Shown here in pieces: positions 15,574 to 30,942 of a stretch of 64,000 nt of DNA (position 1 is the first letter of the stretch; every line of letters begins with the position of its first letter). The position numbers and the translations under genes are program-made. A model generated the notes under the pieces. That model was given only the letters and a program-made list of their open reading frames with translations. It made no database searches and was not told where the DNA came from. The stretch comes from Leptospira sanjuanensis (GTDB taxonomy: Bacteria > Spirochaetota > Leptospiria > Leptospirales > Leptospiraceae): contig NZ_JAIZBH010000001.1 of assembly GCF_022267375.1 (NCBI RefSeq), positions 3,913,363 through 3,977,362 on the forward strand, in the 5' to 3' direction.

Positions 15574-16365
15574 GTGATTTTCTCGAACACGAAAAAGAAC
15601 GGCGGTTCATCCTTTCTTTTAATTACGTTCATCCTTTATTTATTGATCAGCGCTACGAACTGCGCGACCTATCTTCAAAACAGAAAAAACGACTTTAAGG
15701 ACATCTTCACAGCGGGCGTGGAAACTCCCGGTTACGGAGCGGGCGTAAGAATCGGTCCTTTAGCCGCGGGCTTTGTGTTTCAAGGCGGAGAATCCGAACC
15801 CGGTAAAAGAGATTTAGGAAAAGGATACGGACTAAGAGGCGGATATTTCGGTTCGTATCGATCACAACAATTGATCTTCGGAATTCTAGGCGGAGATACG
15901 TTCTTTCCTTTGGGCGCGGAAGCACAAACTTCGGAAACGGAAGAAGCAAGCGAAGAAATTTCTCCCGAAGTTCAAGAAGAACTCAAAAACCTCGCGAACT
16001 CGAAAACTCCCGGAGATAAAGTACCTGAATTTTTAAACGAACGATACAATATCAAAAGTCAGAAACTTCGTTATCTTTCCTTTTATAACATCCCCGTTGC
16101 GGAACGAAGAAAAAGAAAAAAGGAAGAATTTTACAGACGATTTATCGAAGAACAGACATTCGACCGCAACGATCCCGCGATTCAAAACGCATTACAGGCT
16201 TTGAATAAAAAGAAAGACGGTTATCCGAGAAGTTTTCTCTATCAGATCGAAATTTATTTGGGCGCGTATGTGGGTTTAAGAATCGGATTCAACCCCGCGG
16301 AGCTTCTCGACTTTTTAGTCGGACTCGCGGGATTGGATTTAATGGAAGACGACGTGGCGGATTAA
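15574..16365 (+). CDS. Putative lipoprotein, hypothetical
   Basis: 264 residues from a GTG start (GAGTGGG just upstream). The frame is open back to an ATG at 15472, but only the GTG version gives a compact signal peptide with a lipobox (LLISATNC). After the cysteine there is a glycine-rich stretch with repeated short strands (VRIGPLAAGFVFQGGE, then YGLRGGYFGSYRS), then a charged helical part and a hydrophobic C-terminus. I do not recognise a family. Divergent from the GpsA fusion gene; the next gene is convergent with a four-base gap. Confidence 0.65.
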   Translation: MIFSNTKKNGGSSFLLITFILYLLISATNCATYLQNRKNDFKDIFTAGVETPGYGAGVRIGPLAAGFVFQGGESEPGKRDLGKGYGLRGGYFGSYRSQQLIFGILGGDTFFPLGAEAQTSETEEASEEISPEVQEELKNLANSKTPGDKVPEFLNERYNIKSQKLRYLSFYNIPVAERRKRKKEEFYRRFIEEQTFDRNDPAIQNALQALNKKKDGYPRSFLYQIEIYLGAYVGLRIGFNPAELLDFLVGLAGLDLMEDDVAD

Positions 16366-16369
16366 ACTC

Positions 16370-16741
16370 TTAGAGTTTATATTCCATTTTCTTAATAACA
16401 CCTTTCTTATCGATCGTAAGTTTAATGAACTTCGTATCTTCGGTGATGTTCGCCGGTTTTTCCGCCAAGGTCTTGTAAGAATTCTTCTGATAATCGGTGG
16501 AAACCAAATACCATTCCAAAACCGCTCCGTCCTGCGTGTTCAATTCCACGGATGGAGTTCCGAGAACCGCTTCCGCTTTGATTCGCTTATCTCCTTCTTT
16601 TATCATTCCCACTTCAAAGGTTCTAATATCGGAGTTCGGTTGAAACTCCTGGCGAGGAGGTTGTTTCTTTTCTTCGGACTTGCAAAACGAAAGAGCCATT
16701 GCACAGGTTACAATCAAAAGCGCTGAAAAAATCTTTTTCAT
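16370..16741 (-). CDS. Small lipoprotein, BamE/SmpA-like fold possible
   Basis: 123 residues starting at an ATG with AGAGAAG upstream. Signal peptide MKKIFSALLIVTCAMALSFC ends in a clear lipobox. The mature part has KAEAVLGTPSVELNTQDG followed by LEWYLVSTDYQ, which resembles the turn-and-strand pattern of BamE/SmpA-type small lipoproteins (G-P after a short helix, then strands). That is only a fold-level impression. The longer reading frame from 16840 adds 33 residues without signal character. Confidence 0.65.
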   Translation of the reverse strand: MKKIFSALLIVTCAMALSFCKSEEKKQPPRQEFQPNSDIRTFEVGMIKEGDKRIKAEAVLGTPSVELNTQDGAVLEWYLVSTDYQKNSYKTLAEKPANITEDTKFIKLTIDKKGVIKKMEYKL

Positions 16742-16869
16742 CGTATTCTTCTCTAAGTTTGGATTTTGAACAACAAGGTTGATTCTTATTTTCACTCTGT
16801 CCAGATGAAAAATCGGAACGAAATTTAAAAAATTCTTCATTATCTTTCTATCTCCTTCACGATGGCTGC

Positions 16870-17844
16870 ATGAACGAGAAAGGAGATTCCATCCAAACGA
16901 TTCTTGTCACCGGAGGAAGCGGTTCCCTCGGTTTGATCCTCGTTCCGAAACTGCTCGAACGATACAGAGTTGTTTGTATCGGAAGAAATCTTTCCTCGTA
17001 TCCGGATACGATTCGGTTTCACAGGAATTTCGTATTTTATGAAATCGATCTTGAGAAGGATTCGGAAATTTCCATCGGAGAAAAACCCGACTTCATCGTT
17101 CATCTCGCCGGAAAAGTAAGCGGAGAAGCGGCGACTCTCGAAGATTACAAACGGGGAAACGAACTCGTTACTCAGAAAGTTCTTCGGTTTGCGTCCAAAA
17201 ATCGAAAAACAGGAATCTTATTTTCGAGTTCCTCTTCGGTCTACGGATTTTCCGAAAAACCGGTTACGGAAACTTCTCCTTTAAAGGGTGATACGTTTTA
17301 TGCGATATCGAAAATTGCATGCGAATCGATCCTTCAAAAAGGGAAGAATTCTTTCGTGATTCTCCGCATCGCTTCCGTATACGGACCCACGAATAAAAGT
17401 TTTTTGAATAAGCTGTTGAAACTATTCCGATACGGAATACGGCTTTGTTCCGGAAATCCGAACTTTAAAAAGTCGATGGTTCATTCCTCCGATGTGATCG
17501 AATGTATTCTTAGCATATTACAGAAATGGAATAAAGCTTCCGGAAAAATCTACAACGTTGCGCATCCGCACGCGTTATCGAGCGAGGACATAGAATCTCT
17601 GTTTAAGAAATCGATTCCGGGAAAATTTTTCGTTCGAGTCCGGCTTTCCGGATTGGTTTTATTTTTATTCAACTTGGCGAACTCGATTCTTGCCAAGATC
17701 ACAAAGAAAAGAATCAATCTCCAATATATCCAGGAATCTTCGATCGTGGTAAGCGATTTGATTCAAAAGGATTTGGGACTGAAGTTTAAAACGGATTTTG
17801 AAGAGGGAATCGCAAGTATTCTGCGGCCGGCAAAAGAAAATTAA
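16870..17844 (+). CDS. NAD-dependent epimerase/dehydratase (extended SDR)
   Basis: 324 residues with the extended short-chain dehydrogenase signature: ILVTGGSGSLGLILVPKLL at the N-terminus for NAD binding, SSSSVYGF with the catalytic serine region, and YAISK with the catalytic tyrosine and lysine. Family members interconvert or dehydrate nucleotide sugars; the substrate cannot be told from sequence. Hydrophobic stretch LSGLVLFLFNLANSILAK near residue 260 is also seen in epimerases of polysaccharide clusters. Its TAA overlaps the convergent ohrR-like stop in TTAA. Confidence 0.85.
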   Translation: MNEKGDSIQTILVTGGSGSLGLILVPKLLERYRVVCIGRNLSSYPDTIRFHRNFVFYEIDLEKDSEISIGEKPDFIVHLAGKVSGEAATLEDYKRGNELVTQKVLRFASKNRKTGILFSSSSSVYGFSEKPVTETSPLKGDTFYAISKIACESILQKGKNSFVILRIASVYGPTNKSFLNKLLKLFRYGIRLCSGNPNFKKSMVHSSDVIECILSILQKWNKASGKIYNVAHPHALSSEDIESLFKKSIPGKFFVRVRLSGLVLFLFNLANSILAKITKKRINLQYIQESSIVVSDLIQKDLGLKFKTDFEEGIASILRPAKEN

Positions 17845-18287
17845 ACTTCGTTTTTTTCGGAAAGAAGAGTCAACAAGCGATCGAGATCGTTCTTTAAATC
17901 GGTAAGACTTTTTTTATCCACGTCCAAGTTTTCCAAAAGTTTCGTCGGCACGCAGACGGCTTTGTCCTTCAGCTTCTTTCCTTTGGAGGAAAGGTAGATC
18001 TCTACGGAGCGTTCGTCTTCTTCCGAACGTTTTCGAATCACAAGTTCCGAATCTTCCATTCGTTTGAGCAGCGGGGTCAGCGTACCGGAATCGAGATATA
18101 ACTTTTTTCCGATCTCCTTTACGCTGCATCCGTCCTCTTGCCAAAGAACCAATAGAACAAGGTATTGCGGATAGGTTAAGCCCAATTCTTCCAGGATCGG
18201 ACGATACAAGGCCGTCACGGCTCTGGAACAAGCGTAGAGAGGAAAGCAAATCTGATTTTCTAAAAGGAGTTCTTTCGCGGAAGTCAT
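17841..18287 (-). CDS. MarR-family peroxide-sensing repressor, OhrR type
   Basis: 148 residues. The N-terminal LLENQICFPLYACSRAVT and the following LYRPILEELGLTYPQYLVLL match OhrR, in which the first cysteine (C14 here, in ICFPLY) is oxidised by organic peroxide and releases DNA. The winged helix is visible in SVKEIGKKLYLDSGTLTPLLKRM. It is downstream of and same-strand with glutathione peroxidase, 38 bases apart, so it probably controls its own operon. A hairpin lies in the gap. Confidence 0.85.
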   Translation of the reverse strand: MTSAKELLLENQICFPLYACSRAVTALYRPILEELGLTYPQYLVLLVLWQEDGCSVKEIGKKLYLDSGTLTPLLKRMEDSELVIRKRSEEDERSVEIYLSSKGKKLKDKAVCVPTKLLENLDVDKKSLTDLKNDLDRLLTLLSEKNEV

Positions 18288-18295
18288 AAAAGCAA

Positions 18296-18317
18296 CCCGT
18301 CCTTTCTATCGGACGGG
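18296..18317 (-). promoter_or_regulatory. Hairpin between gpx and ohrR that covers a possible Shine-Dalgarno
   Basis: CCCGTCC and GGACGGG pair perfectly with an eight-base loop. In the minus-strand mRNA the second arm sits 8 bases before the ohrR ATG where the ribosome would bind, and is followed by TTGCTTTT. It could limit translation or partly terminate after gpx. Confidence 0.45.
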
Positions 18318-18325
18318 AATCGTGT

Positions 18326-18811
18326 TTATTTTTTTAAAAGATCCTGAATTTCTTTTTCGATCTTTTCAGGAGTCGTCATCGGAGAAAAGCGTTTGATTAC
18401 GTTTCCTTGTTTATCGACTAAGAACTTTGTGAAATTCCATTTGATCGCGTTTCCGAAAAATCCTGTCGCTTTGTTTCTCAAAAACTGAAACACCGGATGA
18501 GCGTTGTCTCCGTTCACGTCGATCTTTTTGAAAATCGGAAATTCCACGCCGTAATTTCTTTGGCAGAAAGCTTTGATCGTTTCGTCCGAGCCCGGCTCCT
18601 GATGTTTGAACTGGTCGCAAGGAAATCCCAAAACCTCCAATCCGTCCGTTTTGTATTTGTTATACAGGGTTTGTAAACCCGCGTATTGCGGAGTAAAAGC
18701 ACATTCACTTGCGGTGTTCACGATCAGAAGAACCTTTCCTTTGTAGTCTTCAAGCTTTTGCTCTTTGCCGCTGTTGAGAGTCGCGGTTAAATCATATAAT
18801 GTCTGGCTCAT
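18326..18811 (-). CDS. Glutathione peroxidase family protein (cysteine type)
   Basis: 161 residues from the ATG with GGAG seven bases upstream. The peroxidatic site is NTASECAFTPQY with C37 in the place of selenocysteine; the later PCDQF and WNFTKFLVDKQG blocks are also family marks, including the active-site tryptophan and asparagine. It reduces hydroperoxides using thioredoxin or a low-molecular thiol. It is the first gene of a gpx-ohrR operon. A 12-base palindrome (ATTGTGCACAAT) stands 17 bases before the start. Confidence 0.9.
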   Translation of the reverse strand: MSQTLYDLTATLNSGKEQKLEDYKGKVLLIVNTASECAFTPQYAGLQTLYNKYKTDGLEVLGFPCDQFKHQEPGSDETIKAFCQRNYGVEFPIFKKIDVNGDNAHPVFQFLRNKATGFFGNAIKWNFTKFLVDKQGNVIKRFSPMTTPEKIEKEIQDLLKK

Positions 18812-18827
18812 TTCAATCTCCATTTAG

Positions 18828-18839
18828 ATTGTGCACAAT
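18828..18839 (-). promoter_or_regulatory. Palindrome ATTGTGCACAAT, candidate OhrR operator
   Basis: A perfect 12-base palindrome directly upstream of the gpx start. Known OhrR/MarR operators are AT-rich palindromes with TACAATT/AATTGTA arms; this site shares the ATTGT/ACAAT arms. Binding is inferred from position and neighbouring regulator. Confidence 0.5.
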
Positions 18840-18988
18840 TTAATTTTACAAAATACAAATTCTCGATTTTAGTCAAGAAATAAATCGCGCCTCGAATCGA
18901 ATTTCAACGGCTTTTATATTTTTTTTTCGTGACCGTGATCTTTCTTCTTCTGTGTTGATTTTTTAAGAGAACGGATAGAATTCTTCCT

Positions 18989-19744
18989 ATGACCGCAAAG
19001 CACAAGATTCTCATCCCGCTCCCATCCGTTGATTTTGATCCTTCCGAAAGCGCGATTCCTTGGAAGATTCTGAAGGAGAACGGCTTTGAAGTTTTCTTTG
19101 CGACGCCGAACGGTAAACCCGGAGTTGCCGATTTTAGAATGCTCACAGGGAAAGGGCTCGGAATCTGGAAGCCGCTTTTGATCGCGCATAAAAAAGCAAG
19201 AGCCGCTTACGAAGAGATGATCGCGGATTCTAACTTTCAAAATCCTCTTTCGTATCGGGATTTAAAACCGGAGAATTTTTCGGGGTTGATTCTTCCCGGC
19301 GGACATGCCCCGGGAATGAAAGAATATCTGGAATCGAAAGAACTTCAGGATTTTGTCGGAGCATTTTTTGCCACGGGAAAACCGGTGGGCGCGATTTGTC
19401 ACGGAGTGGTTTTGGCCGCTCGAAGTAAATTACCCGGAAGCAATCGTTCCATTCTTTTCGGAAAGAAGACGACCGCGCTTTTAAAATCACAAGAAATGGC
19501 CGCGTGGAATCTTACCCGATTGTGGCTCGGAAATTATTATCGGACTTATCCTCAATCCGTGGAAGAGGAAGTAAAAGCGGCGCTTCAAGATCCGAAGGAT
19601 TTTCATTTCGGACCGAAACCCATTTTCCGAGACAATGATAAGAAGTTGAAACGAGGTCACGCGGTGATCGACGGAAATTACGTTTCTTCAAGATGGCCGG
19701 GAGACGCGCACTCGTTCGTAATTTCTTTTATGAAGTTGTTTTGA
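18989..19744 (+). CDS. DJ-1/PfpI superfamily protein, Hsp31-like
   Basis: 251 residues. The nucleophile elbow VGAICHGVV carries the Cys-His pair of the DJ-1/PfpI family, and GLILPGGHAPGMKEY is the preceding conserved loop. Length and the insert around residues 55-90 fit the larger Hsp31/glyoxalase III-like branch rather than 190-residue PfpI. Members act as methylglyoxal-consuming glyoxalases, deglycases or chaperones; which applies is not decidable here. It precedes a Kef-type antiporter by 47 bases on the same strand. Confidence 0.82.
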   Translation: MTAKHKILIPLPSVDFDPSESAIPWKILKENGFEVFFATPNGKPGVADFRMLTGKGLGIWKPLLIAHKKARAAYEEMIADSNFQNPLSYRDLKPENFSGLILPGGHAPGMKEYLESKELQDFVGAFFATGKPVGAICHGVVLAARSKLPGSNRSILFGKKTTALLKSQEMAAWNLTRLWLGNYYRTYPQSVEEEVKAALQDPKDFHFGPKPIFRDNDKKLKRGHAVIDGNYVSSRWPGDAHSFVISFMKLF

Positions 19745-19791
19745 GGTTCATTCGGATCTCTTAGATCGTCTAAACTTTTCAAGGAAGAAGA

Positions 19792-21588
19792 ATGCAGGAT
19801 CATAATTTGCTCATTACTCTCATCGTATTTCTTTCCGCGGCCGTAATTTCGGTCCCGCTTTTTAAAAGACTCGGCTTGGGTTCCGTCGTCGGGTATTTGA
19901 TCGGTGGCACGATCATCGGCCCTTGGGGAATCGGATTGATCACCGATGTTGAAAGTATTCTTCATCTTTCCGAATTCGGGGTCGTTCTTCTTTTATTTTT
20001 AATCGGACTTGAATTGAAACCGCAAAGACTTTGGGTTTTACGAAGACCGGTTTTCGGTTTGGGCGGTCTTCAAGTAGTTCTTACATCTCTCGTATTTTTT
20101 GCGGCCCTTTCCTTTTTAGGTCTCGAAAATTCACAGGCGATCGTGATCAGTATTAGCATTTCATTATCTTCCACCGCGTTTGCCCTGCAGGTTTTGGGAG
20201 AAAAGAACGAACTCAATACGGCCCACGGTAGAACTTCTTTCGCGATTCTTCTTTTTCAAGACTTAGCGGTGATTCCGATTATGGCGATTCTTCCTTTTTT
20301 GGGAGAAGCTCACACGGCTCATACTTCGCAAGGAAGCATGAAACCCATTTTGATCGCGATCGGGACGATATCCGCGGTCGTCTTAGCCGGAAGATTTTTA
20401 GCGAGACCGTTGTTCCGGCTCGTTGCGTCTACGGGGAATCACGAAATCTTTACCGCACTTTCGTTACTGATCGTGGTAGGACTTTCATTGCTGATGCACC
20501 AAGTCGGATTATCGATGGCGCTCGGTTCCTTTTTAGGCGGGGTTATCTTGGCCGATTCGGAATACAGACACGAACTCGAATCCAACCTGGAACCGTTCAA
20601 GGGTCTGCTTCTCGGTTTGTTTTTTTTGGCAGTGGGAATGTCGATCAATCTCGGTGAAGTCTTAAAAGACCCGCTTCTTGTCATTGTGCTCGCATTGGCC
20701 TTGATGTTTTTGAAGGCAGTAATCCTCTATTTTTTGGGAAGAATTTCCAGACACAGTGAAGAATCATCATTGAACCTTGCCGCTACAATTTCTCAAGGCG
20801 GAGAATTTGCGTTCGTAATTTTGGGAGTAGGCGTATCACTTTCCATTCTTCCGAGAGACAGAGCCGATTTGGTAATTGCAGTTGTCACTCTTTCCATGGG
20901 TTTAACCCCGATCCTCGGAATCGTTAAGGATAAAGCTGTAGAACTCTTATTCAAAAAAGATTCGGAACTTGAAGAGGATGAAATCGAAGAACAAAACCGC
21001 GTCATCATTGCCGGTTTCGGCAGATTCGGTCAAATCATCGCAAGGATGTTGTTCGTCCACCGAATCGGCTTTACCGCTTTGGAACACAATCCGGATCAAG
21101 TCAACGTCGCTCGCAAATTCGGTTATAAGATCTACTATGGAGACGCAGCCAAACTCAGTCTTTTGCGTTCGGCCGGAGCGGAACACGCCGATTTATTCAT
21201 ATTAGCGATTCAAGATATAGATGTTTCGGTAAAGGTCGCGGAGCTTGTTAAAAAACACTTTCCGAACCTGACCATCATTGCAAGAGCTCGGAACCGGGAA
21301 CACGTTTTCAAACTGATGGAACTTGGAATCAAGATCATCCGCAGGGATACCTTCGCCTCCGCGCTCGAGTTAGCTGGAGAAACTTTAAGTAAACTCGGCT
21401 TTTTGGATTCGGAAGTGGAGCAAAAAGTCAGAAAATTCCGAGCTCACGATGAACTGACCCTCAAAGGACAGTTCCAAATTCGAGACGATGAAAAGGAGTT
21501 TATCAAGTTCTCAAAGAACTCGATGCGTCAATTAGAAGCCGCTTTCGAAGCCGATCGGCAAGAGAAGGAAGGAAAGGCAGCGAGCTAA
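19792..21588 (+). CDS. Kef-type potassium/proton antiporter (CPA2) with RCK domain
   Basis: 598 residues. About twelve N-terminal helices with the CPA2 marks SLSSTAFALQVL and RTSFAILLFQDLAVIP, then an RCK/TrkA-N domain (NRVIIAGFGRFGQIIARML, followed by YYGDAAKLSLLRSAGAEHAD as in KefB/KefC), ending in a charged tail. In E. coli KefB/KefC acidify the cell in response to glutathione adducts of electrophiles such as methylglyoxal. Whether leptospiral forms are gated the same way is unknown. The pairing with a DJ-1 protein suggests electrophile defence. Confidence 0.87.
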   Translation: MQDHNLLITLIVFLSAAVISVPLFKRLGLGSVVGYLIGGTIIGPWGIGLITDVESILHLSEFGVVLLLFLIGLELKPQRLWVLRRPVFGLGGLQVVLTSLVFFAALSFLGLENSQAIVISISISLSSTAFALQVLGEKNELNTAHGRTSFAILLFQDLAVIPIMAILPFLGEAHTAHTSQGSMKPILIAIGTISAVVLAGRFLARPLFRLVASTGNHEIFTALSLLIVVGLSLLMHQVGLSMALGSFLGGVILADSEYRHELESNLEPFKGLLLGLFFLAVGMSINLGEVLKDPLLVIVLALALMFLKAVILYFLGRISRHSEESSLNLAATISQGGEFAFVILGVGVSLSILPRDRADLVIAVVTLSMGLTPILGIVKDKAVELLFKKDSELEEDEIEEQNRVIIAGFGRFGQIIARMLFVHRIGFTALEHNPDQVNVARKFGYKIYYGDAAKLSLLRSAGAEHADLFILAIQDIDVSVKVAELVKKHFPNLTIIARARNREHVFKLMELGIKIIRRDTFASALELAGETLSKLGFLDSEVEQKVRKFRAHDELTLKGQFQIRDDEKEFIKFSKNSMRQLEAAFEADRQEKEGKAAS

Positions 21589-21905
21589 CGCTCTTTGCTT
21601 TTTATAAAGTGCTACAAATCACTCTTTTTGATAAAAAAAACGTCAAATCGAATACGACGTACTCAATAAATTATTACGAGTTGAAACTCGATATGTCGAT
21701 TCGAGCAAAAATCTAACAGCACGAATCGTTTTTCTCTGTCTTTTAGATCCAGTCCAGAGGATATGTTCATTATAGGAAACTTTTCCGCCCCGAACTTCCC
21801 ATAGAGTTTGGGGGTGGAGAAATCCAATTCTCTTCACTATTCTCTCCGGAGTGGCTCTTCGCAGAGCCGCTCCGATTTTTTGAGGATTTCCTTTTTTCAA
21901 GACGA
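21589..21905. other. Intergenic region with possible repeat-family reading frame
   Basis: The 317 bases between the Kef gene and the convergent SHOCT gene. A minus-strand frame of 85 codons (21643-21900, TTG start) encodes KTIRAVRFLLESTYR, which to my memory resembles small degenerate reading frames scattered in leptospiral genomes. There is no ribosome site and a terminator is embedded in it, so I treat it as a repeat fragment, not a gene. Confidence 0.35.
21847..21881 (+). terminator. Intrinsic terminator on the plus strand
   Basis: CGGAGTGGCTCT, loop TCGC, AGAGCCGCTCCG, then ATTTTTT. The 12-bp stem has one G-U pair. It sits 260 bases after the Kef stop, leaving a transcribed stretch without a gene. 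Confidence 0.75.
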
Positions 21906-22700
21906 TTATAGAGATTTTAAGATTTCTTCCCGCTTCTTCTTGTATTCTTCTTCGGAAATTAATTTCTTATCGAGAAGGTTTTTTAATTCGATCAGACGTT
22001 TCTCTACATCTTTCGAAGGAGTTTCTTTCTTTTCTTCTTTAAATTCTATATCCTTCGAAGGATTCGAATTCGTTTTTAATACGACGTGAAATTTCTTCTC
22101 ATCACCAAGCTCATCCTTATAATAAGACAATGTTCCGATTGCGGAATCGGGAATGAAAATTTCCAAAGAAGATTTCGGTTTTGATTCCGATAGAGAATAG
22201 TTCGACCAATCTTGAAACGTATAAGGAGTTTGAAAGTCTATGAACTGATTCAATTCATAAAATAGAAACTGAATCGATTCTGAAGTCGGATACAATAGAA
22301 AGACGGTTCGTCGTATTCTTCTTCCCGGATTGATCGGATCTTCTTTCTTTAAAATCCAAAGCTGATACACATGTCGAGGCGAAGCTTCGAATTTATCGAA
22401 AGAACGTTGTGCAATTTCCAAACTCAATTCTTTCGGAAAAATCCGCAAAGCGGTATCGTTTACCAAGGAATCGTTTCGATTCCCCATTTGAAATAACGCA
22501 TCGGAGATTAGATTTTTAAAATTTTGCCTTTGTTCATTTTTGAGATAAGACGCGTTACGATCCAACCAAGCAGGCGTGTTTTGGTCATTCTCAAAAGAAT
22601 AAAACGCGATTGAATCGGAGGAATAGTTGAGTTCTTTGCGAATTCCCGCAAAGCACGACACGAATAAAAAGGAAAAAATAAGGATCCTGAAACGAGTCAT
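21906..22700 (-). CDS. Lipoprotein with C-terminal SHOCT domain
   Basis: 264 residues. Short signal peptide MTRFRILIFSFLFVSC gives a lipoprotein cysteine at position 16. The body is not recognised. The last 30 residues, RLIELKNLLDKKLISEEEYKKKREEILKSL without gaps being split here as RLIELKNLLDKKLI and SEEEYKKKREEILKSL, are a typical SHOCT motif, a short amphipathic helical module found at protein ends and thought to mediate oligomerisation. No partner is visible; neighbours are a terminator and csrA. Confidence 0.72.
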   Translation of the reverse strand: MTRFRILIFSFLFVSCFAGIRKELNYSSDSIAFYSFENDQNTPAWLDRNASYLKNEQRQNFKNLISDALFQMGNRNDSLVNDTALRIFPKELSLEIAQRSFDKFEASPRHVYQLWILKKEDPINPGRRIRRTVFLLYPTSESIQFLFYELNQFIDFQTPYTFQDWSNYSLSESKPKSSLEIFIPDSAIGTLSYYKDELGDEKKFHVVLKTNSNPSKDIEFKEEKKETPSKDVEKRLIELKNLLDKKLISEEEYKKKREEILKSL

Positions 22701-22850
22701 AGAAAAACCAAATATTAATTTCGATTCACATTGGAAGAATCAAACCGCTTTCAGCCTAATCTTAGACTTCAAGTCTTTTCCGATGAGATCGTTTGTCGGA
22801 ACAATTAAGAAATAATTCTTTTCAAAGCGAAGATTTCTGAAGTACGGCGT

Positions 22851-23558
<708 letters not shown>

Positions 23559-23610
23559 TTTGTATCTTTACCTTCGAAATTTCCTATACGAACGTTTTAT
23601 CGATCGGTTT

Positions 23611-24879
<1,269 letters not shown>

Positions 24880-24915
24880 AAAATTCTCTCCTTACCCGCG
24901 GAAATTTTCGCGAGA

Positions 24916-26826
<1,911 letters not shown>

Positions 26827-26857
26827 GGCTTCCTCCTATTACGAAATATAAGATCGA

Positions 26858-27385
26858 TTACGCCGAAGCGTTGAGCATCAAAGCTTGTCTCTTAGGCTGT
26901 TTTCGTTCGGGGTTTTTTCCCGAACCGTACGTATTTACGCCGGATTCCATCGCCTTTTCCTTCATCACATCGATCGTTCTGGAAAGAATTTCCTGGCGGG
27001 TAAGAATCAGCTTTTCGTTCGATTTGATTTTTTCTTTTAAACGATGAAGAACGGACTTTAAGGACGAGCCGTATTCTTTTAAACGGAAATTGGAATCGCG
27101 GTCCAGTCGGTTTAAAAAATCGGACAACGTAGGAGCACCGCTTTCGGGAAGCGCAAAATTTTTGGACCGGTAGATTTCTTCGATCGAATTCATGCGAACG
27201 CGTTCGATCTCGGCGGCCATCACGAGCAGCTCGTATGTCTTTTTAGTAATCGTTTCGAGAGACTTGCCGTCGGCTTGAACGACTGCGGCCGATTTTTGAG
27301 TCTCCAATTCCAGAACGTTCGAATAGAGATTGATCTCGTCCTGGAAAAGTTTCGTAAGCTGCTCCAACCATTCCTCTTGTTTCAT
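26858..27385 (-). CDS. flgN: FlgN-like flagellar export chaperone
   Basis: 175 residues, mostly helical ([20 protein letters not shown], long coiled-coil section, basic tail [11 protein letters not shown]). Similarity to FlgN is weak at sequence level in all bacteria; the call rests on length, helical character and the position directly upstream of flgK/flgL, its clients. The mRNA leader just before the ATG contains two GGA motifs (GGGATCGGATAACACAG), which could be a CsrA target. Confidence 0.75.
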   Translation of the reverse strand: MKQEEWLEQLTKLFQDEINLYSNVLELETQKSAAVVQADGKSLETITKKTYELLVMAAEIERVRMNSIEEIYRSKNFALPESGAPTLSDFLNRLDRDSNFRLKEYGSSLKSVLHRLKEKIKSNEKLILTRQEILSRTIDVMKEKAMESGVNTYGSGKNPERKQPKRQALMLNASA

Positions 27386-28796
<1,411 letters not shown>

Positions 28797-28809
28797 ACGA
28801 TCGCGACTT

Positions 28810-28863
28810 CAAAAAGCGTAATTCGATTCCAATTGAACGTGCGCTCTTTGAATTACCTTTTTG
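28810..28863. terminator. Possible bidirectional terminator
   Basis: Between convergent genes, CAAAAAGCGTAATTC and GAATTACCTTTTTG pair over 13 bases with a two-base bulge. A/T runs at both ends fit termination in either direction, but the loop is long. Confidence 0.4.
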
Positions 28864-28869
28864 ATGAAG

Positions 28870-29220
28870 TCAGAATTCAATCGTGACGGAAGCTTTAATC
28901 TTTTGATTGGGTAGGATTTCTTCTTTTTTACGTATATCCGCTTTGAGAGGTAAAACGTATTTGGGAGAATCCTTCTCCGGAAAGATCGACGTTTTCCATT
29001 TCGTATCGCCGATCTCGGCTAAAACGGGGATCATACCCCAGGAAGTTCCTTGAACTAAGGATCGAACTTCTTTAGAAGCGGCGGAAGTTAAGGTCAAAAA
29101 ATGCCAGCCGCCTTTTCCGGGATAAACCCAGACTTCGGCCGAAAAACGGATCGTAACCGAGTTCAAAGTCGGACTCGACTTTATTTCAGTTTGAATTTTG
29201 AAATTCCGTTTTGCGGTCAT
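28870..29220 (-). CDS. DUF1905 domain protein
   Basis: 116 residues. The pattern FSAEVWVYPGKGGWHFLTL, GTSWGMIPVLAEIGDTKW, then FPEKDSPKYVLPLKADIRK follows DUF1905, a small beta-rich domain often found alone or next to YdeI-type domains; function unknown. Single gene, convergent with the M23 gene and 29 bases after the membrane protein gene on the same strand. Confidence 0.75.
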   Translation of the reverse strand: MTAKRNFKIQTEIKSSPTLNSVTIRFSAEVWVYPGKGGWHFLTLTSAASKEVRSLVQGTSWGMIPVLAEIGDTKWKTSIFPEKDSPKYVLPLKADIRKKEEILPNQKIKASVTIEF

Positions 29221-29249
29221 AAATAAGAATATTCAGATATACGAATGTT

Positions 29250-30345
<1,096 letters not shown>

Positions 30346-30347
<2 letters not shown>

Positions 30348-30942
30348 GAGTCAGATTACCGGATTTTTTTCAGATCTGAAAACGAGTTTTGACAGCCTAT
30401 CTCAGTCTATCCAATCATTTCTTGATACGATCGGAGTAATTACTTCTTTTTTAAAGATCCTTTTTTCCATCGTTCCGTTGGACCTATTTTTAGTTTTGAT
30501 CTTTTCGTTGGTGCTTGTCTTTTTATTCAACACGATCTCTCCGAGTACGAGCCGATTGAACTATACCTTAGGGGTTTTGATCGTATCGACGATTCGATCT
30601 TTCTTTCACCAATCTCTTTCTCAAACCTGGAATCTAGGACCGGTTTTGTTAACCGCCTTCTATCTTTTGATTCCGGCTTATTCGATTTTTCTTCTTCGTT
30701 TCGGATTAGGATATTTTCATAAACTCTATCAGCGCAAACGCGCACTCGACCCGAAGAATTTTGAAACCGCACTCGGAGAAATCCAAAAATCATTTCACGG
30801 CTTTATGGCAAAAAGTTATGGAGAACTTCATTCCGCGGATGCGAATAATTCTTTGAATAAAAGCGAGTTAAAAGAGTCGTTGGAGAATTTGGAAAAAGCC
30901 GTGCAAGGTTTAAAGCGACTTCTCGAAACGAAACCAGAATAA
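30346..30942 (+). CDS. Hypothetical membrane protein
   Basis: 198 residues with four hydrophobic helices (about 40-75, 83-100 and 100-130) and a charged cytoplasmic tail predicted helical. GGAG eight bases before the ATG, located inside the divergent gene, supports this start. No family recognised. A role together with its divergent partner is suggested only by the shared start. Confidence 0.65.

Noticed and set aside
21643..21900. 85-codon minus-strand frame
   Set aside because: TTG start, no ribosome site, and a plus-strand terminator sits inside it.
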